DNA of 64,000 nt. It comes from Kribbella sp. ALI-6-A. Its GTDB lineage: Bacteria; Actinomycetota; Actinomycetes; Propionibacteriales; Kribbellaceae. The notes under the pieces are model-generated. The model made no database searches. It was not told where the DNA came from and worked only from the letters and a program-made list of their open reading frames with translations. A program made the position numbers and the translations under genes. The stretch lies in contig NZ_MTQN01000012.1 of NCBI RefSeq assembly GCF_001984195.1, positions 930,001-994,000 of the forward strand, given 5' to 3'. Below are positions 41,322 through 50,261 of the stretch, piece by piece (within the stretch, counting starts at the first letter, position 1; every line of letters starts with the position of its first letter).

Positions 41322-42875
41322 ATGTCGCGGAGCACTCGCGCTGCCGGTCGCAGGTCTGCGCCCAAGGGCAACCGGTCACGTCACCGCGCCTACCGGGCCC
41401 GGACCGTCTCGAAGGCGATCGGTCTCACCCTCGTCAGCGCCCTGGTCCCCGGGTCCGGCTTCCTCATGGGCGGCCGGACCAAGCTCGGCGCGTTCGTGAT
41501 GACGCTCAGCGTCGGTCTGCTCGGCCTGGCGGCCTTCGTCGGTCTGACCAAGCGTGACGCGGTGCTGGCGATGGCCGTCGACCCGAGCCAACTGCTGATC
41601 GCGACCTCCGCGGTGGTCGTGCTCGGTCTGCTCTGGATCTGGATCGTGGTCGCCTCGCACAAGTTGCTCCGTCCGGTCAGTCTGACCGCCGTCGGTCGGC
41701 TCGCCGGCTCGGCGTTCGTCGGCCTGCTGTGCTTCGGCATCGCGGTGCCCACCACGGTGACGGCGCAAACCGTGCTCGCCCAGCGCGACCTCGTCGGCAG
41801 CGTGTTCGCCTCCGAGGGCAACTCCAAGAGCGCGACCCGGCCGGACGTCGAGAACCAGAAGGACCCCTGGGAGCACACCCCCCGGCTGAACCTGCTGCTG
41901 CTCGGCGCGGACGACGGCGCCGGTCGTGAGGGCACCCGGACCGACACCGTGATGGTGGCCAGCATCGACACCAAGACCGGCGACACCAAGCTGATCTCGC
42001 TCAGCCGGAACTGGATGCGGATGCCGTTCCCGGAGGACTCGCCGCTGCACAAGTTCTACCCCGACGGCTTCTACGACCCCAGCCTCGGCAACGTCGAGCA
42101 GCCCGAGTACTACCTCGACGCGATGTACCGCAACCTCCCGGCCGCCCACCCCGGCGTGCTCGGTCCGTCCGACAACGAGGGCGCCGACGTACTCAAGGTG
42201 TCGGCCGGCGCGGCGCTGGGCCTGGACATCGACTACTACATGCAGGTCAACCTCAAGGGCTTCGAGTCGATCGTCGACGCGCTCGGCGGGATCACCGTGA
42301 ACATCAACTACCGGGTCCCGATCGGCGGCGACTACAAGGGTCCCGGGTCGTCCGACGACGTGCTGCCGAAGGACTACCTGGAGCCCGGCCCGGACCAGAA
42401 GCTGAACGGCCACGACGCGCTCTGGTTCGCCCGCGGCCGCTACGGCCTGGACGACGCGTCCCGGCAGGAGCGCCAGCGCTGCACGATCCATGCGATCGTC
42501 AGCAGCGCCAATCCGCGCACGCTGGTGACGAAGTACCAGCAGATCGCCTCGGCCAGCAAGAAGCTGCTGCAGACCGACATCCCGCAGGAGATCCTGCCGG
42601 CCTTCGTCGAGCTCGCGATGAAGGTGAAGGGCGCCAAGGTCACCAACATCGACCTGGACAAGAAGAAGAATTTCCCGACCGGCAAGAACCCCGACTACGA
42701 GGCGATGGCCAAGATCGTGCAGAACGCGATCTCGCCCAAGAAGCCGGCCACCACGACCACCGCGACGCCGACCAAGAAGCCCTCGAGCGGCAAGCCGGTC
42801 ACGCCGGCGAAGCCGCCGGCCGGAGGCGTCGAGGACCTCAGCGACGCCTGCGCGTACCACCCGGCCAACCCCTGA
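41322..42875 (+). CDS. LytR-CpsA-Psr (LCP) family cell-wall glycopolymer ligase
   Basis: The 517-residue membrane protein has a basic N-terminus, about four TM segments between residues 30 and 155, and an extracellular LCP domain (about 190-440). LNLLLLGADDGAGREGTRTD, TVMVASIDTKTGDTKLISLS and RNWMRMPFP give the polyprenyl-phosphate-binding Arg/Asp set. VNLKGFESIVDALGGITVNI, LNGHDALWFARGRYGLDDAS and RQERQRCTI follow. LCP enzymes attach glycopolymers (arabinogalactan, teichoic acid or capsule) from undecaprenyl carriers to peptidoglycan. The Thr/Pro/Lys-rich C-terminal tail (TTTTATPTKKPSSG) is typical. Unlike many LCP proteins it carries several TM helices before the domain. Confidence 0.93.
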   Translation: MSRSTRAAGRRSAPKGNRSRHRAYRARTVSKAIGLTLVSALVPGSGFLMGGRTKLGAFVMTLSVGLLGLAAFVGLTKRDAVLAMAVDPSQLLIATSAVVVLGLLWIWIVVASHKLLRPVSLTAVGRLAGSAFVGLLCFGIAVPTTVTAQTVLAQRDLVGSVFASEGNSKSATRPDVENQKDPWEHTPRLNLLLLGADDGAGREGTRTDTVMVASIDTKTGDTKLISLSRNWMRMPFPEDSPLHKFYPDGFYDPSLGNVEQPEYYLDAMYRNLPAAHPGVLGPSDNEGADVLKVSAGAALGLDIDYYMQVNLKGFESIVDALGGITVNINYRVPIGGDYKGPGSSDDVLPKDYLEPGPDQKLNGHDALWFARGRYGLDDASRQERQRCTIHAIVSSANPRTLVTKYQQIASASKKLLQTDIPQEILPAFVELAMKVKGAKVTNIDLDKKKNFPTGKNPDYEAMAKIVQNAISPKKPATTTTATPTKKPSSGKPVTPAKPPAGGVEDLSDACAYHPANP

Positions 42876-42910
42876 GCCGCCGGGTCGGGACCGGGTGAGA
42901 TCCTGGGCCG

Positions 42911-43369
42911 ATGCGTACGACGTACCGGATGCGGGCAGGGCGGTTCCTCGGAGTCCTGGCCGCCGGGTTGATCCTGCTCGGCGTGGCCGCGATCGCCTGG
43001 GCGATCAACCTGCCCGATGCGGTGGTGGCCGTGTTTCTCGCGCTCGGCGGTCTGGTCGTGCTGGCCGGGCTGTGGATCCTGTTCCGGCCGCCGGTGCTGC
43101 TCAAGCTCGGTGAGGACCAGATCGAGGTCCGGGGCGTGAAGACCGACTGGACCGACATCACCGAGGTCGGCCGGGTCGAGACCACGCACGGCGAGGCCGT
43201 CGTCCTGCGGACCAAGCACAAGGACGGCTCGATCCTGATCCCGGTGCGCTGGCTGGCGCCGGGCCGCGACGTGCAGCTCGCGACCGAGCTGCGGGACCGG
43301 CTGAACACGGCGCACGGCTACACCATCTGGGACGGCACTGCCGGTGAGGACGCCGATCGCGCAGAATGA
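42911..43369 (+). CDS. PH-domain-like membrane protein
   Basis: The 152-residue product has two TM segments (about residues 12-32, FLGVLAAGLILLGVAAIAWA, and 38-58, VVAVFLALGGLVVLAGLWIL) and a C-terminal beta-rich region (LLKLGEDQIEVRGVKTDWTD, ITEVGRVETTHGEAVVLRTK). The latter has the strand order of bacterial pleckstrin-homology-like (bPH) domains, whose start often reads 'l.l..dgi.vr....wddI..v'. It probably faces the cytoplasm. Function unknown; spacing to the LCP gene (35 bases) allows co-transcription. Confidence 0.7.
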   Translation: MRTTYRMRAGRFLGVLAAGLILLGVAAIAWAINLPDAVVAVFLALGGLVVLAGLWILFRPPVLLKLGEDQIEVRGVKTDWTDITEVGRVETTHGEAVVLRTKHKDGSILIPVRWLAPGRDVQLATELRDRLNTAHGYTIWDGTAGEDADRAE

Positions 43370-43415
43370 TCCAGGTTTGTTCGAACCTGTCCGGATCTGA
43401 GCGAGGGAGCCGCGC

Positions 43416-44375
43416 GTGCTGTCGTTCGAGATGTCTGCCGAGGAACTGAGCGTCTACCAGGGCACCAACCCGCGACCGGACGACTTCGACCAGTTCTGGG
43501 ACAAGGCGCTGGCCGAGCTGGCCGGGATCGATGCCGAGGAGTCGTTCGTCGACGCGACCGACTTCCCGCTGACCACCGCGACCGCCCAGCACCTGTACTT
43601 CAACGGCACCGGCGGCTACCGGGTGCACGCCAAGGTGATCCGGCCGCAGGAGCCGACCGGGCCCGCCGTCCTGATGTTCCACGGGTACGGCGGTGAGCAG
43701 CCGCGCTGGGTCGACCTGCTGCCGTACGCGGCGCGCGGGTTCACCGTGGCGGCGCTGGACGTGCGGGAGCAGGTCGGCTTCCGCACCGAGTCCCAAGAGC
43801 CGAACAGCTTCAGCCTGCACAACCACCTGGTGCACGGGCTCGACGACGGCCCCGACAGCTTGCTCTACAAGCACGTCTTCCTCGACACCCGCCGGCTGGC
43901 CGACATCATCCGCGGCCTGCCCGAGGTCGACGCGGACCGCGTCGCCGCCACCGGCTGGAGCCAGGGCGGCGGCCTGACGCTGGTCTGCGCCGCGCTCACC
44001 CCGGAGATCAAGTACGCCGCCAGCGTGTACCCGTTCCTGACCGACTACCAGCGCGCCTGGGAGCTCAACCTGGAGCGCGCGCCGTACGACGAGATCACCA
44101 CGTGGTTCAAGAAGCGCGACCCCCGGCACCTGCGCGAGCAGGAGGTCTTCACGACGCTGGGCTACATCGACGTGCACCACCTGGCGCCGCGGATCCAGGC
44201 CGAGGTCACGCTGTTCGTCGGCCTCGAGGACCAGGTCTGCCCGCCGTCCACGCAGTACGCGATCTACAACAAGCTCACCTCCGCCAAGGAACTGCGCACC
44301 TACCCGGACCTCGGCCACGACGACCTGCCCGGCGCGCACGACGACATCTTCCAGCTGATCGGCGCCAAGCTCTGA
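43416..44375 (+). CDS. Acetyl xylan esterase / cephalosporin-C deacetylase family (AXE1)
   Basis: The 319-residue alpha/beta hydrolase matches the AXE1/CE7 family. The N-terminal helix region is GTNPRPDDFDQFWDKALAEL, the oxyanion side is AVLMFHGYGGEQPRWVDLLP, and the family-typical R-G sequence is YAARGFTVAALDVREQVGFR. The nucleophile elbow is AATGWSQGGGLTLVCAAL with Ser182. The acid and His come late (VGLEDQVCPPSTQYAIYNKL with Asp, and YPDLGHDDLPGAHDDIF with His). It removes acetyl groups from sugars or xylo-oligosaccharides inside the cell. GTG start; the next gene starts 12 bases after its stop, so the two are an operon. Confidence 0.92.
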   Translation: MLSFEMSAEELSVYQGTNPRPDDFDQFWDKALAELAGIDAEESFVDATDFPLTTATAQHLYFNGTGGYRVHAKVIRPQEPTGPAVLMFHGYGGEQPRWVDLLPYAARGFTVAALDVREQVGFRTESQEPNSFSLHNHLVHGLDDGPDSLLYKHVFLDTRRLADIIRGLPEVDADRVAATGWSQGGGLTLVCAALTPEIKYAASVYPFLTDYQRAWELNLERAPYDEITTWFKKRDPRHLREQEVFTTLGYIDVHHLAPRIQAEVTLFVGLEDQVCPPSTQYAIYNKLTSAKELRTYPDLGHDDLPGAHDDIFQLIGAKL

Positions 44376-44386
44376 GCCGGCCGGCG

Positions 44387-45133
44387 ATGACCAGCCTGAC
44401 CGTTCTCGGCACCGCTGCCCCTTACCCGCTGCCGGATCGCCCGTGCTCAGGCTACCTGTTGCAGGGCGGCGACGCTCAGGTCTGGGTCGACGCAGGCCCC
44501 GGATCGCTGGCCGAGCTGCTTCGGCACACCTCGCTGGCGGAGCTCGACGCGATCTGGGTGTCGCACCTGCATTTGGACCATGTCGGTGATCTGCTCAACG
44601 CCTACTACGCGTTGGCGTACGGGCTGCTTCCCCCACTGGCGCGGCCGATCCCGGTGTACGCACCGGCAGCGCTGGGGAAGCGGCTGGTCGGCTTCTTCGA
44701 GCAGGCCGATGTGGGCTTCGTCAGCGACGTGCTGGGGTTGCGGGAGCTTTCCGATGGTCTGACGGTCGAGCTGAACGGGTTGGAGTTGGTCAGTCGGCCT
44801 GTCGAGCACGGGTGCGACGCGTACGGACTACGGGCCACCGCCGAAGGCAGGAGCTTGGCGTACTCCGGTGACTGCGCGCCCTGCCCGGCGCTGGACGAGC
44901 TGGCCACGGGCGTGGACCTGCTGCTGTGCGAGGCGGACTCTGGTGAGGAGAGCCCGGTGCACCACACGCCCGAGCAGGCCGGAGGTCTCGCCCGGCGTAC
45001 CGGTGTGAGGCGGCTGTTCGTGACCCACGTCGGCCCGTCGCTGTCGCCCGAATCAGCTACCGCGCGGGCCGCCAAGGTGTTCGGCGGCCCGACGGTCGCT
45101 GCGCAGGTCGGTCAGATCCTCAGCCCCTGGTAG
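44387..45133 (+). CDS. MBL-fold metallohydrolase
   Basis: The 248-residue protein carries the metallo-beta-lactamase zinc motif WVSHLHLDHVGDLLNAYYAL (His60, His62, Asp64, His65), then the third His in SRPVEHGCDAYGLR, Asp in LAYSGDCAPCPALDEL and the last His in LFVTHVGPSLSPE. The arrangement is that of the RNase Z/arylsulfatase-like subgroup (beginning TVLGTAAPYPLPDRPCSGYL). It hydrolyses an ester, phosphodiester or thioester that cannot be named. It follows the esterase gene closely. Confidence 0.9.
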   Translation: MTSLTVLGTAAPYPLPDRPCSGYLLQGGDAQVWVDAGPGSLAELLRHTSLAELDAIWVSHLHLDHVGDLLNAYYALAYGLLPPLARPIPVYAPAALGKRLVGFFEQADVGFVSDVLGLRELSDGLTVELNGLELVSRPVEHGCDAYGLRATAEGRSLAYSGDCAPCPALDELATGVDLLLCEADSGEESPVHHTPEQAGGLARRTGVRRLFVTHVGPSLSPESATARAAKVFGGPTVAAQVGQILSPW

Positions 45134-45192
45134 TCCCGCAGCACCCGCCACCACCTGACTGATTGGTGAGTGCTGCGCGTCCGCCGTGGGCG

Positions 45193-46059
45193 TTAGTTCG
45201 CTTCTTTGCCCGCCCAGTAGTGCCAAGTGGGGGATGCGACTGGGGAGCGGGTCAGACCGTCCGGCCAGGTGGCCGGCAGGTCGTGACTCCGGGCCGCGTA
45301 CAGGATCACCTCCGAGGCGAAACGGTCACCGCGTACGGCGACCCGGGCGGCCGTTTCCGCTCGCATGTCGGCGAGATAGTGGATGGCCGGCAGGAACTCC
45401 GCGCTGAGCCGCGGGCTGAGCCGGCCCACCGGTTCGTCGTCCAGCCGGATCTCGACCACCATCCGGTGCCGGTCGTTGATGCCGTCGTCCTCCTCGACCG
45501 CGTGCATGGTCGCGTAGGCCCAGCACTCGCCTTCCGGCCGGAAGAACGGCGCCAGCACGTCCGGGTGCACCTCGCTGCCCGGGACCACGATGCCGCTGCC
45601 GGGCGGCAGCACGTGATAGCTCCCGGGTGGTGGCAGGTTGATCGGGACCAGCATGTGGGGCTGGCCCAGCGCGACCGCCACGCTGGCGTGGAACTCGGTG
45701 CCCTGGTTGCCCCGGCCTTCCCAGTCGGCCGGCTCCCATTCACTGACCCACAGGTGGCACGGCACCTGCGGTTGCAGGCCTTGGGCCACCAGTTCCGACA
45801 GCACAGGGTGGTACCGGTGCGCGTCGTCCCTCGGCAGGTAGCCGACCACCTTGCCCTGCACCCGAACGGCGATCGAGCGCGGGTCGAAGCGGTTGTGCGG
45901 TTCCGGGACGAGGTCCGCGGTGGTGTCCAGGTCTGCTCCTCGCGCTGGGATCGGGTCGGGAAACAGGCTACGAATCGCCTGCTCGTGCGGGGCTTCCCGC
46001 ACCACTTCCTGACCGCACCACAGGGCGTCTCCCCACAGACTGAACGGAATCAGTTCCAT
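45193..46059 (-). CDS. HIRAN-domain protein
   Basis: The 288-residue protein contains a HIRAN domain near residues 45-105 (ADLVPEPHNRFDPRSIAVRV, QGKVVGYLPRDDAHRYHPVL) with the conserved E..N..D..A..V......vGylp pattern. HIRAN modules bind DNA ends (3' single-strand ends in HLTF) and usually occur with helicase or nuclease domains. Here the rest (VPINLPPPGSYHVLPPGSGI, RMVVEIRLDDEPVGRLSPRL) contains a second strand-rich region with a similar 'vGrlsp' ending, suggesting two related domains and no enzyme. Actinobacteria have several such stand-alone proteins. It converges on the MBL gene. Confidence 0.85.
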   Translation of the reverse strand: MELIPFSLWGDALWCGQEVVREAPHEQAIRSLFPDPIPARGADLDTTADLVPEPHNRFDPRSIAVRVQGKVVGYLPRDDAHRYHPVLSELVAQGLQPQVPCHLWVSEWEPADWEGRGNQGTEFHASVAVALGQPHMLVPINLPPPGSYHVLPPGSGIVVPGSEVHPDVLAPFFRPEGECWAYATMHAVEEDDGINDRHRMVVEIRLDDEPVGRLSPRLSAEFLPAIHYLADMRAETAARVAVRGDRFASEVILYAARSHDLPATWPDGLTRSPVASPTWHYWAGKEAN

Positions 46060-46291
46060 CAGTTGCCCTCCAGTCCCCGTTGACCGGTGACTCGGCTCAT
46101 CCCGTCCAGGTGGCCCTGGCCGTTACACCGAGTGAGCGTATGAGAACTAGACTGCCCAGCCGAAGCCCTTTTCACGCATGGAAAATGGACCCGTTGCCCA
46201 ACGGTGTCCGCTCGTCCGTACTGTGGACCCAGCGTGTCTTGTGCTGCGGGAAAACCGGCGAATCACGTGCAGATGCACGGGAAGGAACGTC

Positions 46292-47563
46292 ATGCAGGGC
46301 AGTGAAACAGTCGCTCGGACGACGGTCGGCGCGGCAGCGGTGGAGCAGGCCGTCGGCCGGCTCGACGGGGTCGCGGTCCGGACGCCCCTGCAACGCAATC
46401 CGCGACTCTCCGCACGCATCGGCGCCGACGTCTGGCTGAAGCGCGAGGACCTGCAGATCGGCCGGTCGTACAAGCTGCGCGGTGCCTACAACCTGATCGC
46501 CCAGCTCGGTGACGTGGAGAAGAAGGCCGGCGTGGTCTGCGCGTCCGCGGGCAACCACGGCCAAGGCCTCGCCTACTCGTGCCACACGCTCGGCGTGCAC
46601 GGACGCGTCTACGTTCCGCGCACCACCCCGCGCCAGAAGCGCGACCGGATCGCCGCGCTGGGCGGCGACCAGGTCGAGGTGATCATCACCGGCGACTCGT
46701 ACGACGACGCGGCCGCCGCCGCACTGGCCGAGGCCGCCGCGACCGGCGCGACGCTGGTCCCGGCGTTCGACGATCCGCGGACCGTCGCGGGCCAGGGAAC
46801 GCTGGCGGTCGAGCTCGTCGAGCAGCTCGGTCATGCGCCCGACGTACTGGTGGTTCCGGTCGGTGGCGGTGGCCTGATCGCCGGCGTCGCGACGTACCTG
46901 GCGGAGCGGCATCCCGGCGTACGGATCGTGGGTGTGGAGCCGGCCGGTGCAGCGAGCATGGCTGCGGCGCTGGAGGCCGGCGAGCCGGTGACCTTGCCGC
47001 AGCTGGACAGCTTCGTCGACGGTGCCGCCGTACGGCGGGTCGGTGCGGTGACTCTGCCGCTGGTGGCCGCAGCCGGTGTCGAGATGACGTCGGTGCCCGA
47101 GGGCCTGGTCTGCTCGGAGATGCTCGAGCTCTACCAAACCGACGGCCTGATCGCTGAGCCCGCCGGAGCCCTGGCCGCCGCTGCCCTGGGCAACGGCGTC
47201 GAGGTGAAGCCGGGCGAGACGGTCGTGTGCCTGTTGTCCGGTGGCAACAACGACGTCAGCCGGTACGGCGAGATCCTCGAGCGGTCGCTCGTGCACGAAG
47301 GGCTGAAGCACTACTTCCTGGTGACGTTCCCGCAGGAGCCCGGCGCGCTGCGGCAGTTCCTCGACCAGGTGCTCGGGCCGGACGACGACATCACGCTGTT
47401 CGAGTACGTGAAGCGCAACAACCGGGAGACCGGCGTCGCGCTGGTCGGCATCGAGATCGGGCGGCCCGGTGACCTGTCCGGGTTGCTGGAGCGGATGGAC
47501 GCGGCACCGCTGACGATCGAGCGGATCGACCCGGGATCGTCGGAGTTCCGGTACCTGATCTGA
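46292..47563 (+). CDS. ilvA: Threonine ammonia-lyase (threonine dehydratase)
   Basis: The 423-residue PLP enzyme deaminates threonine to 2-oxobutanoate, the first step to isoleucine. KREDLQIGRSYKLRGAYNLI carries the PLP lysine (Lys61); the substrate loop is VVCASAGNHGQGLAYSCHTL; the PLP phosphate loop is LVVPVGGGGLIAGVATYLAE; and VCLLSGGNNDVSRYGEILER completes the fold. A single ACT-like regulatory domain follows (HYFLVTFPQEPGALRQFLDQ to the end), as in the short, actinobacterial/Corynebacterium-type IlvA. GAAGGAA precedes the ATG. The 230-base upstream region has no recognisable riboswitch or attenuator. Confidence 0.95.
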   Translation: MQGSETVARTTVGAAAVEQAVGRLDGVAVRTPLQRNPRLSARIGADVWLKREDLQIGRSYKLRGAYNLIAQLGDVEKKAGVVCASAGNHGQGLAYSCHTLGVHGRVYVPRTTPRQKRDRIAALGGDQVEVIITGDSYDDAAAAALAEAAATGATLVPAFDDPRTVAGQGTLAVELVEQLGHAPDVLVVPVGGGGLIAGVATYLAERHPGVRIVGVEPAGAASMAAALEAGEPVTLPQLDSFVDGAAVRRVGAVTLPLVAAAGVEMTSVPEGLVCSEMLELYQTDGLIAEPAGALAAAALGNGVEVKPGETVVCLLSGGNNDVSRYGEILERSLVHEGLKHYFLVTFPQEPGALRQFLDQVLGPDDDITLFEYVKRNNRETGVALVGIEIGRPGDLSGLLERMDAAPLTIERIDPGSSEFRYLI

Positions 47564-47639
47564 AGGTCTTTCGGCCGACCGCCGGATGAGAAATCTGTAA
47601 TGTTCGGCTCATGCGGTTCTTCGGGAGGGATCGCAAGCT

Positions 47640-47969
47640 GTGAGCATGCGATCTCCACGCCTGATCTACCTGGCTGTTGCCGTGGTGCTGGCCGTGGCCG
47701 GATTCGCGCTGACCCAGTACCTGGCCGACCGCTCGTCGCCCGGACTCGGCGACACGGTCGTGGTCGTCCCGGCCGGCTCCGGTACGGCGGTGCCGCCGTC
47801 TCCCTCGGCGTCGCCTTCGCCGTCGCCTTCGCCGACCGTGACGCCGCCGGGCACGCCGGGGGCGGATCCGGTGACGCCGGGCAGCCCGCGCCCGGCCGGC
47901 GATGACGACGACAAGGACGACGACGGTATCGACGACGACCTGGACGACGCCGTGGACGGCGATGACTGA
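47640..47969 (+). CDS. Small exported or anchored protein with acidic repeat tail
   Basis: The 109-residue product has an N-terminal hydrophobic segment (LIYLAVAVVLAVAGFALTQY, residues 8-27) that can be a signal anchor, a Pro/Ser linker (PSPSASPSPSPSPTVTPPG) and an Asp-rich tail with repeated DDD (GDDDDKDDDGIDDDLDDAVD). A calcium- or metal-binding envelope role is plausible but not shown. It lies 6 bases before the histidine kinase gene on the same strand, so it may be a signal-linked partner of the two-component system. GGGAGGG precedes the GTG. Confidence 0.7.
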   Translation: MSMRSPRLIYLAVAVVLAVAGFALTQYLADRSSPGLGDTVVVVPAGSGTAVPPSPSASPSPSPSPTVTPPGTPGADPVTPGSPRPAGDDDDKDDDGIDDDLDDAVDGDD

Positions 47970-47975
47970 GCCCCG

Positions 47976-49526
47976 GTGCCCTTGCTGAGGCGGCCCGCGA
48001 CCGGAAGGGCTGGTCGCCGGGGCGGCGTCAGCGCGCGGGTGCGGATCATCGGGTGGATGCTCGGCGTGCTCGCGCTCGCCGTCACCGCGGTCGTCTTTCT
48101 CACCTGGCAGGTGCTGTCCGCCCGCTCCGACGCCGCGGCGGACTCCGAGCTCACCCACGAGGCGATCAAGTTCCGCGCGTACGCGGGCTCGGACACCGCC
48201 GCACGCCTCGGTACGCCGGAGCGGATGCTGGACTACTGGCTGCAGACCAATCTGCCGGACACCTCCGAGGCGTTCTTCACGATCGTCGACGGCAAGGCCT
48301 ATCACCGCGACCGCGGCTCACCGCCGGCCCGCCTCGACACGGACGTCGCGTTCGTGCAACGAATCGGCTCGGCCACCACTCCGCAGTACGGGTGGGTCGA
48401 CAGCACCGCCGGCAAGGTCCGGTACGGCGTGATGCCGGTGCAGATCGGCACGCAGCCGGTCCGTGCGCAGCTGGTGGTGCTGGAGTTCCGGGATCTGCTG
48501 GCCCAGCCGCTCGAGGACGCGACCAAGGCGCTCGCGTTGATCGGCGTCGTCACGCTCGCGATGGCGGCCGGCGCGTGCTGGATCGTCGCGGGACGGGTGC
48601 TCGCGCCGATCCGTGCGGTCCGCACCACCGCCGAGCAGATCGGGGCGTCCGACCTGCGCCGGCGGATCGATGTCGTGGGCAACGATGATGTCGCGCAGCT
48701 GGCCCGGACGTTCAACACGATGCTGGACCGGCTGGAGGTCGCGTTCGTCACCCAGCGGGAGTTTGTCGACAACGCCGGGCACGAGCTGCGGACGCCGATC
48801 ACGGTGATCCGCGGTCACCTGGAGCTGATGAGCGACGATCCGCGGGATCGCGCGGAGACCCGCGCGCTGGTGCTCGACGAGCTGGCCCGGATGAACCGGA
48901 TGGTCGACGATCTGCTGGTGCTGGCCAAGAGCGGCCGCCCGGACTTCCTGAAGCTCGAGGAAGTCAATCTGACCGAGCTCGTCGTCGAGGTGATCGCGAA
49001 GGCCCGCCCGCTGGCCGATCGCACCTGGCGCGTCGACGAGACGACCGACACCACCATCGTCGCTGACGGGCAGCGGCTTACGCAGGCGCTCATGCAGCTG
49101 GTCTCCAACGCTGTTCGGCATACCGGACCGGACGATCGGATCGCGGTGGGTGCGCGGGTTCACGACTCGTTCGCTGAACAACATGTCCCCTCCCGTAGTA
49201 GTTTTGCGGAGCCTGGCACGCGCGACGCGGCTCCTGGCGACGCCGGCGGTGACTGCCCGGCCGGTGCTCACGTTCATCTCTGGGTGTCCGACTCCGGTCC
49301 CGGCGTGGCTGCGGGCGATCGGGAACGGATCTTCGAACGATTTGCCCGAGGCAACGATCAGGGGCGGACCGACGGTGCCGGGCTCGGCCTGGCGATCGTG
49401 CGTTCGACCGCGCAGGCACACGGCGGTGACGTCCGGCTGGTCGACGACGGCCGTCCCGGCGCCCGCTTCGAGCTGGTCCTGCCCCTGACACCCACCGCAC
49501 ATCCGGCGCACGAGGGGACCTCCTGA
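47976..49526 (+). CDS. Sensor histidine kinase
   Basis: The 516-residue kinase has TM1 (about 25-47), an extracellular sensor of about 140 residues, TM2 (about 186-208), a HAMP linker (VAGRVLAPIRAVRTTAEQIG), a HisKA helix with FVDNAGHELRTPITVIRGHL (His269 phosphorylated) and a HATPase domain (QLVSNAVRHTGPDD, DSGPGVAAGDRERIFERFAR, GAGLGLAIVRSTAQAHGG). Between the N box and the G1 box there is an unusual 30-residue hydrophilic insert (about 395-428, SFAEQHVPSRSSFAEPGTRD, then GDAGGDC) that is not in most homologues. It overlaps the regulator gene by one base (TGATG). The stimulus is unknown. Confidence 0.93.
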   Translation: MPLLRRPATGRAGRRGGVSARVRIIGWMLGVLALAVTAVVFLTWQVLSARSDAAADSELTHEAIKFRAYAGSDTAARLGTPERMLDYWLQTNLPDTSEAFFTIVDGKAYHRDRGSPPARLDTDVAFVQRIGSATTPQYGWVDSTAGKVRYGVMPVQIGTQPVRAQLVVLEFRDLLAQPLEDATKALALIGVVTLAMAAGACWIVAGRVLAPIRAVRTTAEQIGASDLRRRIDVVGNDDVAQLARTFNTMLDRLEVAFVTQREFVDNAGHELRTPITVIRGHLELMSDDPRDRAETRALVLDELARMNRMVDDLLVLAKSGRPDFLKLEEVNLTELVVEVIAKARPLADRTWRVDETTDTTIVADGQRLTQALMQLVSNAVRHTGPDDRIAVGARVHDSFAEQHVPSRSSFAEPGTRDAAPGDAGGDCPAGAHVHLWVSDSGPGVAAGDRERIFERFARGNDQGRTDGAGLGLAIVRSTAQAHGGDVRLVDDGRPGARFELVLPLTPTAHPAHEGTS

Positions 49527-50194
49527 TGAACCGCATCCTGATCGCCGAGGACGAGCAGCGCATCGCCTCGTTCGTCGAACGCGGCCTGCGCAGCAACGGC
49601 TTCGTCACCACCGTGGTCGCGGACGGCGAAGCGGCGTACCAGGAAGCGGTCAGTGGTGGCTACGACCTGCTGCTGCTCGACATCGGACTGCCGAAGGTCG
49701 ACGGGTTCACCGTCCTGCGGCGACTGCGTGAGGCGCGCGTCAGTATGCCGGTCGTCATTCTCACTGCGCGCGACAGCGTGCGCGACACTGTGGCCGGTCT
49801 GGAAGGTGGGGCGGACGACTACATCGCGAAGCCTTTCGCTTTCGAGGAACTGCTGGCGCGCGTGCGTCTTCGGCTGCGGAGCGACGGGTCTGGAACCGCT
49901 GACGCGACGATCCTGCAGGTCGGGGGTTTGAGTCTTGACCTTCGTACCCGTCGGGCCTCGATCGACGGGCGGACTGTTGATCTGACGGCCCGCGAGTTCT
50001 TGCTGGCGGAGGTTTTCTGCCGGCATCCGGATCAGGTGTTGTCGCGGGAGCAGTTGCTGTCGCAGGTGTGGGGGTTCGATTTCGATCCCGGTTCGAACGT
50101 GGTCGATGTGTACATCCGGTATCTGCGGAAGAAGCTGGGGGCCGATCGGATTCAGACGATTCGGGGCATGGGGTATCGGCTGCGCACGGACTGA
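49526..50194 (+). CDS. OmpR-family response regulator
   Basis: The 222-residue regulator has a receiver domain (ILIAEDEQRIASFVERGLRS with Asp9/Glu8; LLLLDIGLPKVDG with phospho-acceptor Asp52; VVILTARDSV; DYIAKPFAFEELLARV with the conserved Lys) and a winged-helix OmpR/PhoB DNA-binding domain (LTAREFLLAEVFCRHPDQVL, REQLLSQVWGFDFDPGSNVV, YIRYLRKKLGADRIQTIRGM). It should be phosphorylated by the upstream kinase, with which it overlaps by one base, and act as a dimer on direct repeats. Target genes are not visible; the small upstream protein is an obvious candidate. Confidence 0.95.
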   Translation: MNRILIAEDEQRIASFVERGLRSNGFVTTVVADGEAAYQEAVSGGYDLLLLDIGLPKVDGFTVLRRLREARVSMPVVILTARDSVRDTVAGLEGGADDYIAKPFAFEELLARVRLRLRSDGSGTADATILQVGGLSLDLRTRRASIDGRTVDLTAREFLLAEVFCRHPDQVLSREQLLSQVWGFDFDPGSNVVDVYIRYLRKKLGADRIQTIRGMGYRLRTD

Positions 50195-50261
50195 TCCGCG
50201 GTGCGGCCGGTCGGCCGGGAACTCGCTTGCCGTCCGTGGCCGCCCCGAACAGGATGACCGC

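Noticed and set aside
41376..42860. 494-codon minus frame under the LCP gene
   Set aside because: Composition is that of an antisense shadow (His/Arg/Gly/Asp), while the plus strand encodes a complete LCP protein.
46060..46291. Possible T-box or attenuator upstream of ilvA
   Set aside because: No terminator/antiterminator pair, no T-box motif and no leader peptide rich in Ile/Val/Leu could be found.
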